A model generated the notes under the pieces. That model was given only the letters and a program-made list of their open reading frames with translations, searched no databases and was not told the origin of the DNA. This document shows positions 1 to 8,989 of a stretch of 64,000 bases of DNA, piece after piece. The stretch's first letter is position 1. Every line of letters starts with the position of its first letter. A program made the translations under genes and the position numbers. Source of the DNA: [Phormidium] sp. LEGE 05292 (GTDB taxonomy: Bacteria > Cyanobacteriota > Cyanobacteriia > Cyanobacteriales > Aerosakkonemataceae); assembly GCF_015207735.1 (NCBI RefSeq), contig NZ_JADEWG010000003.1:62001-126000 (forward strand), given 5' to 3'.

Positions 1-1473
1 GTTAGTGGCGATCGTCACTGCACCTCTACGTCCTGCTTGGGCGATAATTTCCGATTCCCGTTCTACGTTTTCTGGTTTCGCATTTAGCAAATTATGGGGA
101 ACTTCTTTCTGGCGGAGTAACCTACTGAGTACTTCAGATTTTTCTACACTGGTCGTACCCACTAGTACCGGACGACCAAGTTCGTGCATTTCCGCGCATT
201 CTTCAGCAATAGCTACCCATTTCCCATTTTCTTTCTTATAAACTACATCAGAGAGATCGGCCCGACCTGTGGGACGGTTAGTAGGGATAATGCTAACTTC
301 CAGTTTGTAAATCTTTTCAAATTCTGCTTCTTCGGTCTTCGCAGTCCCAGTCATTCCCGCCAATTTAGGATAAAGCAGGAACAGGTTTTGATAAGTGATA
401 GTAGCTAAAGTTTGGGTTTCTGGTTGAATTTCTACCCGTTCTTTTGCTTCGATCGCTTGGTGTAAACCATCACTCCAGCGCCGTCCGGGAAGTACCCTTC
501 CGGTAAATTCATCAACAATCACTACTTCGTCATTGCGAACTATATAGTTTACGTCTTTAATAAACAGTTCTTTGCCTTTAATTGCATTAAAAACGTAGTG
601 TGCCCAAGGATCATTGGGGTCGTAAAGGTCTTTAACTCCTAATAATTTTTCTGCTTCCGCAAAACCTTCATCGGATAGGATAACGTTACGAGCTTTTTCA
701 TCTACTTCATAATGCTCGTCCTTATTCAATCCAGCTGCTACTTCGGAAGCACGGATATATTTTTGACTAGGACGTTCTACTTGACCGGAAATAATTAACG
801 GAGTCCGGGCTTCGTCAATTAAAATCGAGTCAACTTCGTCAATAATGCAGTAATTAAAGGGACGTTGCACGACTTCTGACATGGCAACTGCCATATTATC
901 GCGCAGGTAGTCAAAACCAAGTTCGCTGTTAGTACCGTAAGTAATGTCGCAGGCGTAGTTTTTTTGCCGTTCGGGAGGAGACATTCCTTGTTGGATTAAT
1001 CCAACTGTTAAGCCTAAGAAACGATGAATTTGTCCCATCCATTCTGCGTCCCGACGCGCAAGGTAATCGTTAACAGTTACGACGTGAACGCCTTTGCCGG
1101 AAATCGCATTCAGGTAAGAAGGTAGTGTGGCAACTAAGGTTTTTCCTTCACCTGTTTTCATTTCGGCAATTTGTCCGGTGTGCAGGATAATTCCGCCAAG
1201 TAATTGAACATCAAAATGTCGCATTCCCAAGACGCGCCGACCTGCTTCTCGGACGACGGCAAAAGCTTCTGGGAGAATTTCATCAAGTAATTCTTTCTCA
1301 TGTGCCAGGTTTTTGGCAGCTTTGAGTTTTTGTTTAAATTCTGCTGTTTTGCCTCTTAACTCTTGATCTGAAAGTGCTTTGATTTCTTCTTCCAGTAAGT
1401 TTATTTCGGTAATGTAAGGTTGGTATTTTTTTAGCTTACGAGCGTTTGGATCGCCTAGAAGGGTTTTTAACAT
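1..1473 (-). CDS. secA: Preprotein translocase subunit SecA, N-terminal part (cut by window edge)
   Basis: SecA is the ATPase that pushes unfolded preproteins through SecYEG; cyanobacteria use it at plasma and thylakoid membranes. I translated the complement from the ATG at 1473. It gives 491 codons running off the window start, about half of a usual ~930-residue SecA. Visible are the Walker A region ([10 protein letters not shown]), the ARRDAEWMG segment, the [15 protein letters not shown] Walker B block, and the preprotein-binding region up to [11 protein letters not shown]. The second nucleotide-binding half and C-terminal tail lie outside. It appears intact as far as it can be seen. The gap upstream of its start is long and repeat-bearing, so it probably has its own promoter. 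Confidence 0.96.
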   Translation of the reverse strand, partial: MLKTLLGDPNARKLKKYQPYITEINLLEEEIKALSDQELRGKTAEFKQKLKAAKNLAHEKELLDEILPEAFAVVREAGRRVLGMRHFDVQLLGGIILHTGQIAEMKTGEGKTLVATLPSYLNAISGKGVHVVTVNDYLARRDAEWMGQIHRFLGLTVGLIQQGMSPPERQKNYACDITYGTNSELGFDYLRDNMAVAMSEVVQRPFNYCIIDEVDSILIDEARTPLIISGQVERPSQKYIRASEVAAGLNKDEHYEVDEKARNVILSDEGFAEAEKLLGVKDLYDPNDPWAHYVFNAIKGKELFIKDVNYIVRNDEVVIVDEFTGRVLPGRRWSDGLHQAIEAKERVEIQPETQTLATITYQNLFLLYPKLAGMTGTAKTEEAEFEKIYKLEVSIIPTNRPTGRADLSDVVYKKENGKWVAIAEECAEMHELGRPVLVGTTSVEKSEVLSRLLRQKEVPHNLLNAKPENVERESEIIAQAGRRGAVTIATN

Positions 1474-1980
1474 GGCAGTAAATTAAATGTTGTTAGTTGT
1501 TTAGTGCAAATGATTCGGATCTAAAAATTTGTTAGCTTTTACTAATTATTTTTATATGGTAAGTGTTCATCTCTGAAGTGGCTTAAATATTCATTAAATT
1601 TTAGGGGTAATGAGAAAAATATTTGGGCATTAATGAACCAAGAGTAAACGCAAGAATCCATTCTTTTTGCCTTTGACCTTTTAAATGTTGGCTGGACAGA
1701 CTTTGGGACAGTGCCAGTATAGCGTTCAATGGCTAGCAAAAGCTGAGTGGCGATCGCGTTGGCTTAGCCTGTGCGTCAGCACATATCGCTTTCTCCTCAG
1801 CCGCTTCTGACTGGCAAAAATTTAATCTATCTTAATAATATTATCATTTTATGGCAGAAGGTAAGGCATAGGTACTGGGGACTGGGGAATGGGGACTGGG
1901 AAAAGTTTTAAGTTTTGTCAGCGTAGCGGTGCTTAGCACGTTTTGAGTTTTGAGTTAATTCACTTCCCCTTGTCCCCTTG
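1474..1980. other. Intergenic region with interspersed repeats
   Basis: About 500 bp without a convincing gene. It holds a HIP1 site followed by a degenerate palindromic repeat (1748-1790), a GGGGACT-type repeat run (1870-1900), another GCGTAGC/GCTTAGCAC remnant (1918-1940) and a CCCCTTGT octamer array entering the next gene. A 65-codon reading frame at 1542-1739 has no recognisable features and I do not count it. Confidence 0.6.
1748..1790. repeat. Cyanobacterial interspersed palindromic repeat, copy 1
   Basis: A GCGATCGC site runs into GCGTTGGCTTAGCCTGTG and then GCACATATCGC. The same family is seen at 32527-32558 (GCGTTGGCGTAGCCTG, then GGCACATCGC) and, in opposite sense, inside the coding sequence at about 19130-19165. 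These degenerate elements are common in filamentous cyanobacterial genomes; their function is unknown. Confidence 0.6.
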
Positions 1981-2007
1981 TCACCTTGTCCCCTTGTCCC
2001 CTTCTTG
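1965..2007. repeat. CCCCTTGT tandem repeat array
   Basis: Roughly five imperfect copies of an 8-9 bp CCCCTTGT(C) unit. It overlaps the 3' end of the dihaem cytochrome gene, so the last codons (reading EGDKGTR) and the stop codon come from the repeat. It resembles the short tandemly repeated repetitive (STRR) sequences of filamentous cyanobacteria. Confidence 0.75.
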
Positions 2008-2568
2008 CCACTCAGCGGAGAGGCTGCGAAAATTATACTTATCAGCTCCAGGATGACAGGTGATACAACTAGCCATTGGGATAGATTGGGGTAGTTTGAC
2101 TTGGGGATGTAATGCTTTAAAATAGCGAGATTGGGCGATGCGGTAGGGGGTACGTTCTTCATATTGCGATCGCACACGGGAAAAAGTCCGCAAATATTCC
2201 CAAACAATCAAGCGTTGTGGATCGACTAACGGTTTGATTTGTGTCCCATAATGTTGAGCATCTTGAATCAAATCTGCCCAAGTTTCTGTAGGTAAAACTG
2301 CTGGGGGTACTCCTATATGACAAGTTGCACAATTTTCTAAATACAGTTCTTGTCCAAGTCGGTAACGTTGGGGAATCACATCTACAGTTCCCACTGATGG
2401 AGTACTAGTTGCTGTTTGACTTTGTACAGGTTGAGGTTGAGTGAATAAAGTTAAACCCCAAGCAAGAATACTACTCCATAAGAGGAGCAATAAGAATAAA
2501 GCGATCGATCGTGGTCTTTGTTTTCGTTTCTGAGTTTTTGACCGGGCAAGGTTTGTCATGTTATACAA
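1981..2568 (-). CDS. Membrane-anchored dihaem cytochrome c (DHC-type)
   Basis: A 195-residue protein with a basic N-terminus and one hydrophobic segment (about residues 22-42), a signal sequence or membrane anchor. Two c-type haem motifs follow: CATCH near residue 80 and CITCH near residue 168. Length, spacing and the cyanobacterial setting fit the dihaem cytochrome c (DHC) family. A role in thylakoid or periplasmic electron transfer is inferred; the partner is unknown. The C-terminal residues after SLSAEWQ are encoded by a tandem repeat, so the original C-terminus may have been altered by repeat expansion. It lies 61 bp downstream of the moxR-like gene on the same strand. Confidence 0.8.
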   Translation of the reverse strand: MYNMTNLARSKTQKRKQRPRSIALFLLLLLWSSILAWGLTLFTQPQPVQSQTATSTPSVGTVDVIPQRYRLGQELYLENCATCHIGVPPAVLPTETWADLIQDAQHYGTQIKPLVDPQRLIVWEYLRTFSRVRSQYEERTPYRIAQSRYFKALHPQVKLPQSIPMASCITCHPGADKYNFRSLSAEWQEGDKGTR

Positions 2569-2629
2569 TCTTGCTGAAGCATTAAGTACATAGTTAATTG
2601 CTCAATAACAATAAACTATGAACCCAATA

Positions 2630-3538
2630 CTAAGGAATAGCAACTTCCTTTAACAATCGCTCTACTATAGTATTAGCTCTTCGTCCTCCTGAAGGAATCA
2701 GGCGATGGGAAAGCACGTAAGGCGCTAAAAACTTCACATCATCGGGAATAGCATAATCTCTACCCAAGAGAAAGGCTAAAACTTGAGTAGCTTTTTGTAA
2801 AGCAACTGCACCACGCGGACTGACACCAAGGGTAATTTCTTCATGTTCTCTAGTGGCACGAACCAAGGTAATAATATACTGTTGCAGAGAAGTTTCTAAT
2901 TTAATGTTGCTACACAAACGGCGTAACTCTAAAACTTCTTCTAAAGAAATGCAAGGTTGTAACTCTTCAACGGTAATCCCTCCTTTAATCCTTTGTAGCA
3001 TTTGCAGTTCTTCTGCTTCGGAAGGATAACCCAGAGAAAGGGATATGGTAAACCGATCCATTTGCGCTTCTGGCAAAGGAAATGTACCTTGATATTCGAT
3101 CGGGTTTTGTGTAGCAATCACAAAAAAGGGATGCGGTACTTGTCGAGATACCCCATCTACCGTTACCTGTCGTTCTTCCATAACTTCTAACAACGCCGAC
3201 TGAGTGCGGGGTGTGGCGCGGTTAATCTCGTCTGCTAAGACAACGTTAGCAAATATCGGCCCTGGTAAAAATTCAAATTCGGCTTTACTTTGATTCCAAA
3301 TATTAGTGCCTGTAATATCGCTAGGCAATAGATCTGGAGTACACTGAATTCTTTGGAACTTGCCATCGATCGATCGAGCTAGAGATTTGGCGAGTAAAGT
3401 TTTTCCTACTCCTGGTACGTCTTCTAGCAAGGCGTGACCACCAGCTAACAATGCTACCAATACTAAACGAATGGCTTCAGTTTTGCCAACCAGGGTCAGA
3501 CCCAAGTTTTCAGTTAGCCGCTCAATACCTGTTCTCAT
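2630..3538 (-). CDS. MoxR-family AAA+ ATPase
   Basis: A 302-residue AAA+ ATPase of the MoxR/RavA class, chaperone-like ATPases that help mature or activate metalloenzymes and envelope proteins. Walker A is GVGKTLLAKS (about residue 44), Walker B is VVLADEIN (about 100), sensor 1 is in IATQNPIEYQGTFPLPEAQ and sensor 2 is in GVSPRGAVALQKA. Length is normal and the protein looks complete. MoxR genes usually sit beside DUF58/VWA genes; here the neighbours are ribF and a dihaem cytochrome, so the client is not revealed by context. Annotation as MoxR is secure; the biological role is open. Confidence 0.92.
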   Translation of the reverse strand: MRTGIERLTENLGLTLVGKTEAIRLVLVALLAGGHALLEDVPGVGKTLLAKSLARSIDGKFQRIQCTPDLLPSDITGTNIWNQSKAEFEFLPGPIFANVVLADEINRATPRTQSALLEVMEERQVTVDGVSRQVPHPFFVIATQNPIEYQGTFPLPEAQMDRFTISLSLGYPSEAEELQMLQRIKGGITVEELQPCISLEEVLELRRLCSNIKLETSLQQYIITLVRATREHEEITLGVSPRGAVALQKATQVLAFLLGRDYAIPDDVKFLAPYVLSHRLIPSGGRRANTIVERLLKEVAIP

Positions 3539-3632
3539 ATTTAAGGTAAAAGGTAAATGGTAAAGAGTACAGAAATCTCTATTTTAGTTTTCCCATTTCC
3601 CAGTTCCTAATCTTCATAATTATCACCTTTAA

Positions 3633-4724
3633 TTAACCCAATACCGATCTTGCTTGCCAACAATCAGCTGTAATCTGTTGTTTGAGTTCTTCTAGGGAGG
3701 AAAATTTTTGTTCTGGGCGCAGGAATTTTTCTAAACTAACTGTTAAAGTTTTACCGTATAGGTCTCCTGTCCAGTCTAACAAATGAACTTCCACTGTTTG
3801 ATTAATCCCGTCTACAGTAGGACGACGACCAATATTCATCACTCCTTTTAAAGGAGTAAGAATAGATGAATTCTCCTCTGTTGTTGTGTTTGGTGCTAAA
3901 ACAGTTTCCGTTTCTTGAGATCGATCGATCGAAACTCGTACCGCATACACACCGAAACGTGGTAAAAACTTATTGACGGGTAATTGTAAGTTAGCGGTAG
4001 GAAACCCTATGGTTCTACCTAACTGCTGACCTTGGATCGCGTAACCGATTAAAGTATAAGGTCTTCCCAATAATTGATTAGCCCTTTCAATTTCCCCATC
4101 AAGGAGAAATTGACGGATAGCAGAACTGCTAATTCTTTCCCCTTCATTGTTTTGAATCGGCACGATCGCTACCTCCACGCCATATTTGGCAGCAATTGCT
4201 TGTAAGTCTGCTGAAGTTCCTGAACGTCCATGTCCAAAACAAAAATCTTGCCCTACACTAATCCATTTAGCTTTCAGCTGTCGCACTAATATCTGTTCGA
4301 CAAACTCTTTAGGGCTTAAATCTGCCATTTCTCGATCGAAAGGTAGTAAAACTAATTGTTCTACTCCCAAAGCAGTCAATAATTCTACTTTTTCATCTAA
4401 CGGCGTTAGTAAAGCACGAGGTTGCCCAGTAAAAAACTCTCGCGGATGAGGATTAAAAGTGACAACGGTGGGTAAAGGGCGATCGCTGGCACTAATACGA
4501 TAATCACTTTCCCAGCAATCATTATCTAGATTTATTAATAATCCGTTGTCTAATCGACGACCCCCTTGAGTTGATACTGCTGGACTACGTGCAGTTTCCG
4601 AACTATGTAACTGAGGCAATACAGGTTTAACTACCTGTTGATGCCCTTGGTGAACGCCGTCGAAATTTCCCAGGGCAACAGCAGTAGGAGTTAAAGCTGT
4701 AGTTAGCGATGAGGTAACCCACAC
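3633..4724 (-). CDS. ribF: Bifunctional riboflavin kinase / FAD synthetase RibF
   Basis: Converts riboflavin to FMN and FMN to FAD. The N-terminal adenylyltransferase domain shows GNFDGVHQGHQQ (about residue 19), TFNPHPREFF (about 88), and ISVGQDFCFGHGRSG and ERISSSAIR further on. The C-terminal flavokinase domain shows GRTIGFPTANL and GVMNIGRRPTVDG. The 363 residues exceed the usual 310-340 because of two inserted loops: about 40 residues at 43-83 (Ser/Arg/Asp-rich, between the GHQQ motif and the TFNPHP strand) and about 24 residues in the kinase domain (after VSIDRSQ). Both look like surface loops and leave the motifs intact. The start at 4724 gives MWVTSSL, a usual cyanobacterial RibF beginning. 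Confidence 0.95.
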   Translation of the reverse strand: MWVTSSLTTALTPTAVALGNFDGVHQGHQQVVKPVLPQLHSSETARSPAVSTQGGRRLDNGLLINLDNDCWESDYRISASDRPLPTVVTFNPHPREFFTGQPRALLTPLDEKVELLTALGVEQLVLLPFDREMADLSPKEFVEQILVRQLKAKWISVGQDFCFGHGRSGTSADLQAIAAKYGVEVAIVPIQNNEGERISSSAIRQFLLDGEIERANQLLGRPYTLIGYAIQGQQLGRTIGFPTANLQLPVNKFLPRFGVYAVRVSIDRSQETETVLAPNTTTEENSSILTPLKGVMNIGRRPTVDGINQTVEVHLLDWTGDLYGKTLTVSLEKFLRPEQKFSSLEELKQQITADCWQARSVLG

Positions 4725-4792
4725 GCTTTACATTTTTACACAAATTGAACAAGTTTTATCTTTCCGAGCAAATCATACTTGGTATTCGTAAT

Positions 4793-5695
4793 TTATACTG
4801 ACATTTTTATATCTTTTAAGTCTTCTGGTTGGGGTGCTGGTGTCGGAAGTTGGATGGACATTCCTTCCCTCGCCATGAGTGTGTTCGGAAATACTTGCGC
4901 TGCTTGTTCTCCAACCAAATCTAGGAAGTTATCATCATGTAAAGGGTCGTGATGAAAAATAACTAATTTTTCCACATTAGCTGCTTGAGCAATTTTAATA
5001 GCTTCTTGCCAAGTCGAGTGGCCCCAGCCAACTTTGCTAGACCTGGGAGAATTGTATTCTTCATCGCTATAGGTAGCATCGTAAATTAATACGTTGGCAT
5101 TACGTGCCAAATACAGCACGTTTTCATCCAAGCGATCGGGATAATGCTCTGTATCAGTCACATAAGCTGCGGAACAACCGCGCCAGTTAACTCTGTAACC
5201 TACTGCTTCTCCTGGATGATTTAACAGCGCCGTCTCCAATGTAATATTATGCTCTTCTAGCTCGATGATATCTCCCGGCTTAAAGTCAAAAAATTTCAAC
5301 TGAGCTCCCATAATTTGTAATGGCACGGGGAAGTTAGGATGAAGCATCTGATCGTGCAGACGTTGCTCTATAGTGGCACCATTGGGAGCAATTGCTCCAT
5401 ATATATTGAAGCGATTTCCTTTGATAAACGCAGGTGTGAAAAAGGGAAATCCTTGAATATGATCCCAATGGGAGTGGGTGAAAAATAGGTAAGCCTCTAA
5501 AGGCATTTGAGACAGGAGAGTTTGTCCCAAAACACGCAACCCAGTACCACCATCAAAAATCAGGTGTTTGCCACCTACTTGCATTTGGATACAAGGCGTA
5601 TTGCCACCGTAACGTACAGTATGTGGGCCTGGACAGGGTATGCTACCTCTAACGCCCCAGAAGTTAATTAAAAATTGGTTTTGCATCACAGACAT
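4793..5695 (-). CDS. MBL-fold metallo-hydrolase, paralogue of the gene at 60027
   Basis: A 300-residue metallo-beta-lactamase-fold protein of the phosphodiesterase/RNase Z-like branch. Key features are [12 protein letters not shown] at the N-terminus, THSHWDHIQG (the HxHxDH metal motif, about residue 93), the DTEHYPD block with metal-ligand Asp/His, and FHHDPLHDD near the C-terminus. Relatives are annotated as cyclic phosphodiesterase-like or only as MBL fold; the substrate is unknown. A second copy sharing all these blocks lies behind aroC. The start at 5695 (MSVMQN) or 5686 (MQN) cannot be separated. It is read alone, with a long gap upstream. Confidence 0.88.
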   Translation of the reverse strand: MSVMQNQFLINFWGVRGSIPCPGPHTVRYGGNTPCIQMQVGGKHLIFDGGTGLRVLGQTLLSQMPLEAYLFFTHSHWDHIQGFPFFTPAFIKGNRFNIYGAIAPNGATIEQRLHDQMLHPNFPVPLQIMGAQLKFFDFKPGDIIELEEHNITLETALLNHPGEAVGYRVNWRGCSAAYVTDTEHYPDRLDENVLYLARNANVLIYDATYSDEEYNSPRSSKVGWGHSTWQEAIKIAQAANVEKLVIFHHDPLHDDNFLDLVGEQAAQVFPNTLMAREGMSIQLPTPAPQPEDLKDIKMSV

Positions 5696-6470
5696 GGGTG
5701 TTGCTCGCTTTTCTTCCTCAAGCAGTCCCTGATTATGGTTTTACATCTTTTCGGATGGCTTTGTACAATCATACCCCAGTAATCTCAAAAGGTAATTTGC
5801 ACTACTCCATCAATTTCACTTTATGTTAACCTTCACCAGGAAAACCAGCTTAAATGCTGGGGTTTGTTTTCACAGGATGCAGCAAAATAAAATGGGTCAG
5901 CTTAGCAGCAAAGGCAGCATTATTGAAGCAATTGATTTCCAGACATTTTGGGTTTGGTTACTCAACTGCGAGTGAGATTACGACTTTTTAGCTTAATTTG
6001 AAATTAAGTCTTTCATCTGTGCTGCCAATTTGGTTAGTACAGAGGCATTCAAGTATAACCTCATAATTAACAATGTAGCTGCCTATTGTGGTTAAAGTGA
6101 TTTTTTATACTCACTTCCACCGATCTCTGAGCCTATCCCCAGTTTACCTAAAGATGATTACCTGTGAGTGTGATATGTAGCACTGGTTGCCATACTTTAG
6201 AAACTTCCTTCCTAAGATTTTACCGCAGAAATTTTTGGGCAGGTTGCCTAAAAAATTAGACCCAAAGGATCGATTTCATATACTATCAGGATGATAATAA
6301 ATGGATCAGTGATCTGAAACACTGAAATATTGTTATCTTTCCAAAGGTGATTTGTGCAGATTTTCTTAATGGATCTGTAATCTGCGGATACCCCTTTCCT
6401 ATCGGGATTTCTAAATGATTTGTTCTGATAGTATTTTTAGCTTATCCTCTATCTTTGATGAAATTGCTGA
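5696..6470. other. Long intergenic region
   Basis: 775 bp without a convincing gene on either strand. I see a terminator-like hairpin for minus-strand transcription at 5842-5864 but no tRNA, no long repeat and no sustained reading frame. The remainder would be 3' trailer of the HAD gene, the promoter of the MBL gene and possibly a small RNA; nothing in the sequence settles this. Confidence 0.55.
5842..5864 (-). terminator. Hairpin terminator, probably of the HAD-phosphatase transcript
   Basis: On the minus strand CCAGC pairs with GCTGG around a six-base ATTTAA loop and is followed directly by TTTT. It lies some 600 bp beyond the end of the HAD gene, so it could instead end a small RNA. Confidence 0.4.
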
Positions 6471-7121
6471 TTAAGAGCGGGGATTTTGCAAAAGTTTAAT
6501 CACTTCTACTAATTGTTGAGGATGTTCTATTAAAAAATCAGGTTTTTGCTGCTTCAGTATGTTTCGGGAATTAAATCCCCAACTAACTGCGATTACCTTG
6601 ATATTACTTTTTTTTGCTGCTTCTATATCCCTCGTTTCATCTCCTACATAAACAATTTCTGCTGGTCGAAGATTAGCTTGGCGCAAAAAATTGTTAATGA
6701 CTCGACTTTTACCAAATATTCTAGTTCCACTATAAATAAAATCAAATAAATCTAATAACTCATTATTTTGCAAAAAAACTTGAACATTTTCTTTGTCGTT
6801 GGAAGTAATGATTCCAAGTTGATTACCTTGGTTTTTTAATTCAACTAAGGCGGTTTTTATTCCCTCAACAGGGGATAATGTATGAATTTTATTGTTTAAT
6901 TCAGCTATAATTTTTCGGATTATAAAAGGTAGTTTATAAATTGCCACACCAGATTGTTGAATAATTTCTCTAGTTGTCAAATCCTTGATTGTAGAGATCT
7001 CTTCAGGAGTAGCGGGTAAATAACCGAATTCCGGGGCTAAATTGTTGCTAATTGTCACTAAGGCATCAAAAGTATCAGCAACTGTGCCATCAAAATCAAA
7101 AATAATTACTTTTATAGTCAT
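6471..7121 (-). CDS. HAD-superfamily phosphatase, phosphoglycolate-phosphatase-like
   Basis: A 216-residue haloacid-dehalogenase hydrolase. Motif I is FDFDGTVADTFDAL (residues 8-21, nucleophile Asp plus general acid Asp), motif II is IITSNDKEN (about residue 107), motif III lysine is in GKSRVINNFLRQ, and motif IV is VGDETRDIEAAKKS. An alpha-helical cap between motifs I and II makes it a subclass I enzyme of the Gph/PpaX type. Phosphoglycolate is a plausible substrate in a photosynthetic organism, but HAD substrates cannot be read from these motifs. It ends 29 bp before queG on the same strand. Confidence 0.88.
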   Translation of the reverse strand: MTIKVIIFDFDGTVADTFDALVTISNNLAPEFGYLPATPEEISTIKDLTTREIIQQSGVAIYKLPFIIRKIIAELNNKIHTLSPVEGIKTALVELKNQGNQLGIITSNDKENVQVFLQNNELLDLFDFIYSGTRIFGKSRVINNFLRQANLRPAEIVYVGDETRDIEAAKKSNIKVIAVSWGFNSRNILKQQKPDFLIEHPQQLVEVIKLLQNPRS

Positions 7122-7150
7122 AGCTAGATAAATCTATATGGAAAGCTCTG

Positions 7151-8122
7151 CTAAGGATGCAAATATTCTAAGTTAGTCTGAGCATTCCGTCGCCACATTT
7201 CTGGTTTAATTCTTCTTAGTGCGGAGGCGGGAAATTGTTTTTCCCACTCTTGGTCAGAAATTTCGGCTAATTCTGCCAAGGTATGGTCAACATTTCCAGG
7301 GTAAGGTTGAAATTCTAAAACGTTTGTTTCTTGGGCGAATCTTTGGTTCCAAGGGCAAACATCTTGACAAATGTCACAACCAGCTACCCAATTGTTTAGA
7401 TGGGGTGCGATCGCAGCAGGTAACTTTTCACTCCGATTTTCGATCGTATGGTAAGCAATACAACGATTAGCATCTACGACAAAAGTTTGCGAATCGCGAT
7501 CGGCATCCGCCAAAGGACGAATCGCATTTGTCGGACAAGCTGTAATGCAGCGAGTACAAGTACCACAGTGATGAGTATGAGGAGTATCTGGAGCCAATTT
7601 TAAGTTAGTCAACACTTCGCCTAAAAATACCCAAGATCCATATTTCCTGGTAATTACATTCGTATTTTTAGCAATCCAGCCAATTCCTGCCCGTTGTGCC
7701 CAAACCTTATCCTGAATTGGGCCAGTATCAGCATAATAACGCGCTAAGATTCCTTCTCCTTGTTGCTCTAACCAACTACTCAGCACTTTTAATTTTTTGT
7801 GCATGATTTTGTGATAATCCCGTCCCCAGCCATAACGGGAGATTTTGGCGTACTCTTTACCTTCTGGATGTCGATCGGGCGTGTAATAGTTTAGCGCCAC
7901 ACAAATCACTGACTGAACTTCTGGCATCAATAAGCGAATATTTTCCCGCTTTGGATTTGCCATCCACTGCATATCCGCTTGATAACCTAAAGCCAGCCAT
8001 TGCTGCAATCTTTGAGTTTCGGCTTCATCTTCTGCGTCAACAGATGCTACCCCAACTTGATGAAACCCTAACTCAGTGGCTTTTTGCTTTACCTGAGCGC
8101 TATTAATTATTGCATTTACCAC
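7151..8122 (-). CDS. queG: Epoxyqueuosine reductase QueG
   Basis: Catalyses the last step of queuosine synthesis in tRNA, reducing epoxyqueuosine with a cobalamin and two [4Fe-4S] clusters. Both ferredoxin-like cluster motifs are present: CGTCTRCITACPTNAI (about residue 185) and CDICQDVCPWNQ (about 249). The N-terminal half carries YARISRYGWGRDYH-like and DTGPIQDKVWAQRAGIGW segments usual for QueG; GIGWIAKN holds the conserved active-site stretch. Length 323 is normal for the cyanobacterial form without a HEAT-repeat tail. Start ATG at 8122. Confidence 0.95.
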   Translation of the reverse strand: MVNAIINSAQVKQKATELGFHQVGVASVDAEDEAETQRLQQWLALGYQADMQWMANPKRENIRLLMPEVQSVICVALNYYTPDRHPEGKEYAKISRYGWGRDYHKIMHKKLKVLSSWLEQQGEGILARYYADTGPIQDKVWAQRAGIGWIAKNTNVITRKYGSWVFLGEVLTNLKLAPDTPHTHHCGTCTRCITACPTNAIRPLADADRDSQTFVVDANRCIAYHTIENRSEKLPAAIAPHLNNWVAGCDICQDVCPWNQRFAQETNVLEFQPYPGNVDHTLAELAEISDQEWEKQFPASALRRIKPEMWRRNAQTNLEYLHP

Positions 8123-8370
8123 AAGTTCTCTGATTTTACGTGGCTAATAAGGTTAACAACTACCAGCTTGTTTCGTCAATAACCGAATACACATATAGAA
8201 AATTTATATACGATAACAACCTTAAATATATAAGGTGTTACCTAATTCAAGTATTTGTAATATTTATTTGCAATTTGTAAAATTTTGTTGCAATATAGAA
8301 ATCAAGGAGTACGAGATTCAAGAAGCCGATCGGCTGTACCAGTAAATCATCAAGAATCTCTTTAGCAGAT

Positions 8371-8892
8371 ATGACTTTTACAGCGGACATTGCTTCAACC
8401 AACTTCTCTAACTTTTTCGCTTCCGACAACCAACTGACTAATGCTGTCCCTGCAACTACAGCGTTATTCAAGCGTCTAAACATCGACGATCAACTGGCTG
8501 TATTGTGGTATGTCTATACAGAATGTGGTCGTTCCATTACTCCTGCGGCACCTGGAGCAGCACGCTTACAGTTAGCTGAAGGATTGTTGAATCAAATTAA
8601 GCAAATGTCTCATGCGGAGCAGCTAGAAGTAATGCGCGATTTGGCTGCGAAGCGTGACACTCAAATTAGCCGTTCTTACGGTATTCTTAGCCCCAACACT
8701 AAATTAGCATTCTGGTATCAATTAGCAGAATGGATGGTACAAGGTTTTGTTGTTCCCATGCCAGCAGGCTATCAGCTTTCTCGCGATGGCGAAAAGGTTT
8801 TAGAAGCGATTAAGCAGCTGGATTTTGGTCAACAAATCACTGTTTTGCGTAACACTGCGATCGATATGGGTGTCGATCCATTAGCAGATTAA
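8371..8892 (+). CDS. Helical carotenoid protein (HCP), OCP N-terminal-domain homologue
   Basis: 173 residues, all alpha-helical, matching the N-terminal domain of the orange carotenoid protein with no C-terminal domain attached. HCPs bind a ketocarotenoid, quench singlet oxygen and in some clades quench phycobilisomes. Assuming a +5 offset, the OCP carotenoid-pocket residues Trp41, Tyr44 and Trp110 correspond to Trp46, Tyr49 and Trp115, and Arg155 (salt bridge/phycobilisome contact) to Arg160 in TVLRNTA. The next gene, 97 bp on, is the matching C-terminal-domain homologue. In Anabaena PCC 7120 the HCP next to CTDH is HCP4, so this one may belong to that clade; a tree would be needed. Confidence 0.92.
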   Translation: MTFTADIASTNFSNFFASDNQLTNAVPATTALFKRLNIDDQLAVLWYVYTECGRSITPAAPGAARLQLAEGLLNQIKQMSHAEQLEVMRDLAAKRDTQISRSYGILSPNTKLAFWYQLAEWMVQGFVVPMPAGYQLSRDGEKVLEAIKQLDFGQQITVLRNTAIDMGVDPLAD

Positions 8893-8924
8893 TCTAATAC
8901 TGCTAATCGCTAAATTTCCCTCTG

Positions 8925-8952
8925 GAGGAGCAGGTATTTCAGCCTGCTTCTC
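8925..8952 (+). promoter_or_regulatory. Intercistronic hairpin between HCP and CTDH
   Basis: GAGGAGCAGG pairs with CCTGCTTCTC (one G-T pair) around an eight-base loop. There is only a short T-rich stretch behind it, so it could be a weak terminator or an mRNA-processing/stability element that sets the HCP:CTDH ratio. It is a structure seen in the sequence; its role is inference. Confidence 0.5.
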
Positions 8953-8989
8953 TGTTTAATTTGGTTTTATACTTGCCCAAGGACGAGGA

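Noticed and set aside
1542-1739. 65-codon minus-strand frame upstream of secA
   Set aside because: No conserved motif or ribosome binding site; composition is that of intergenic DNA with repeats.
5696-6470. Possible tRNA or known small RNA in the long gap
   Set aside because: No T-loop or cloverleaf pattern was found on either strand, and no recognised small-RNA motif.
8247-8483. 78-codon minus-strand frame over the HCP start
   Set aside because: It is the antisense shadow of the HCP gene, whose OCP motifs are clear.
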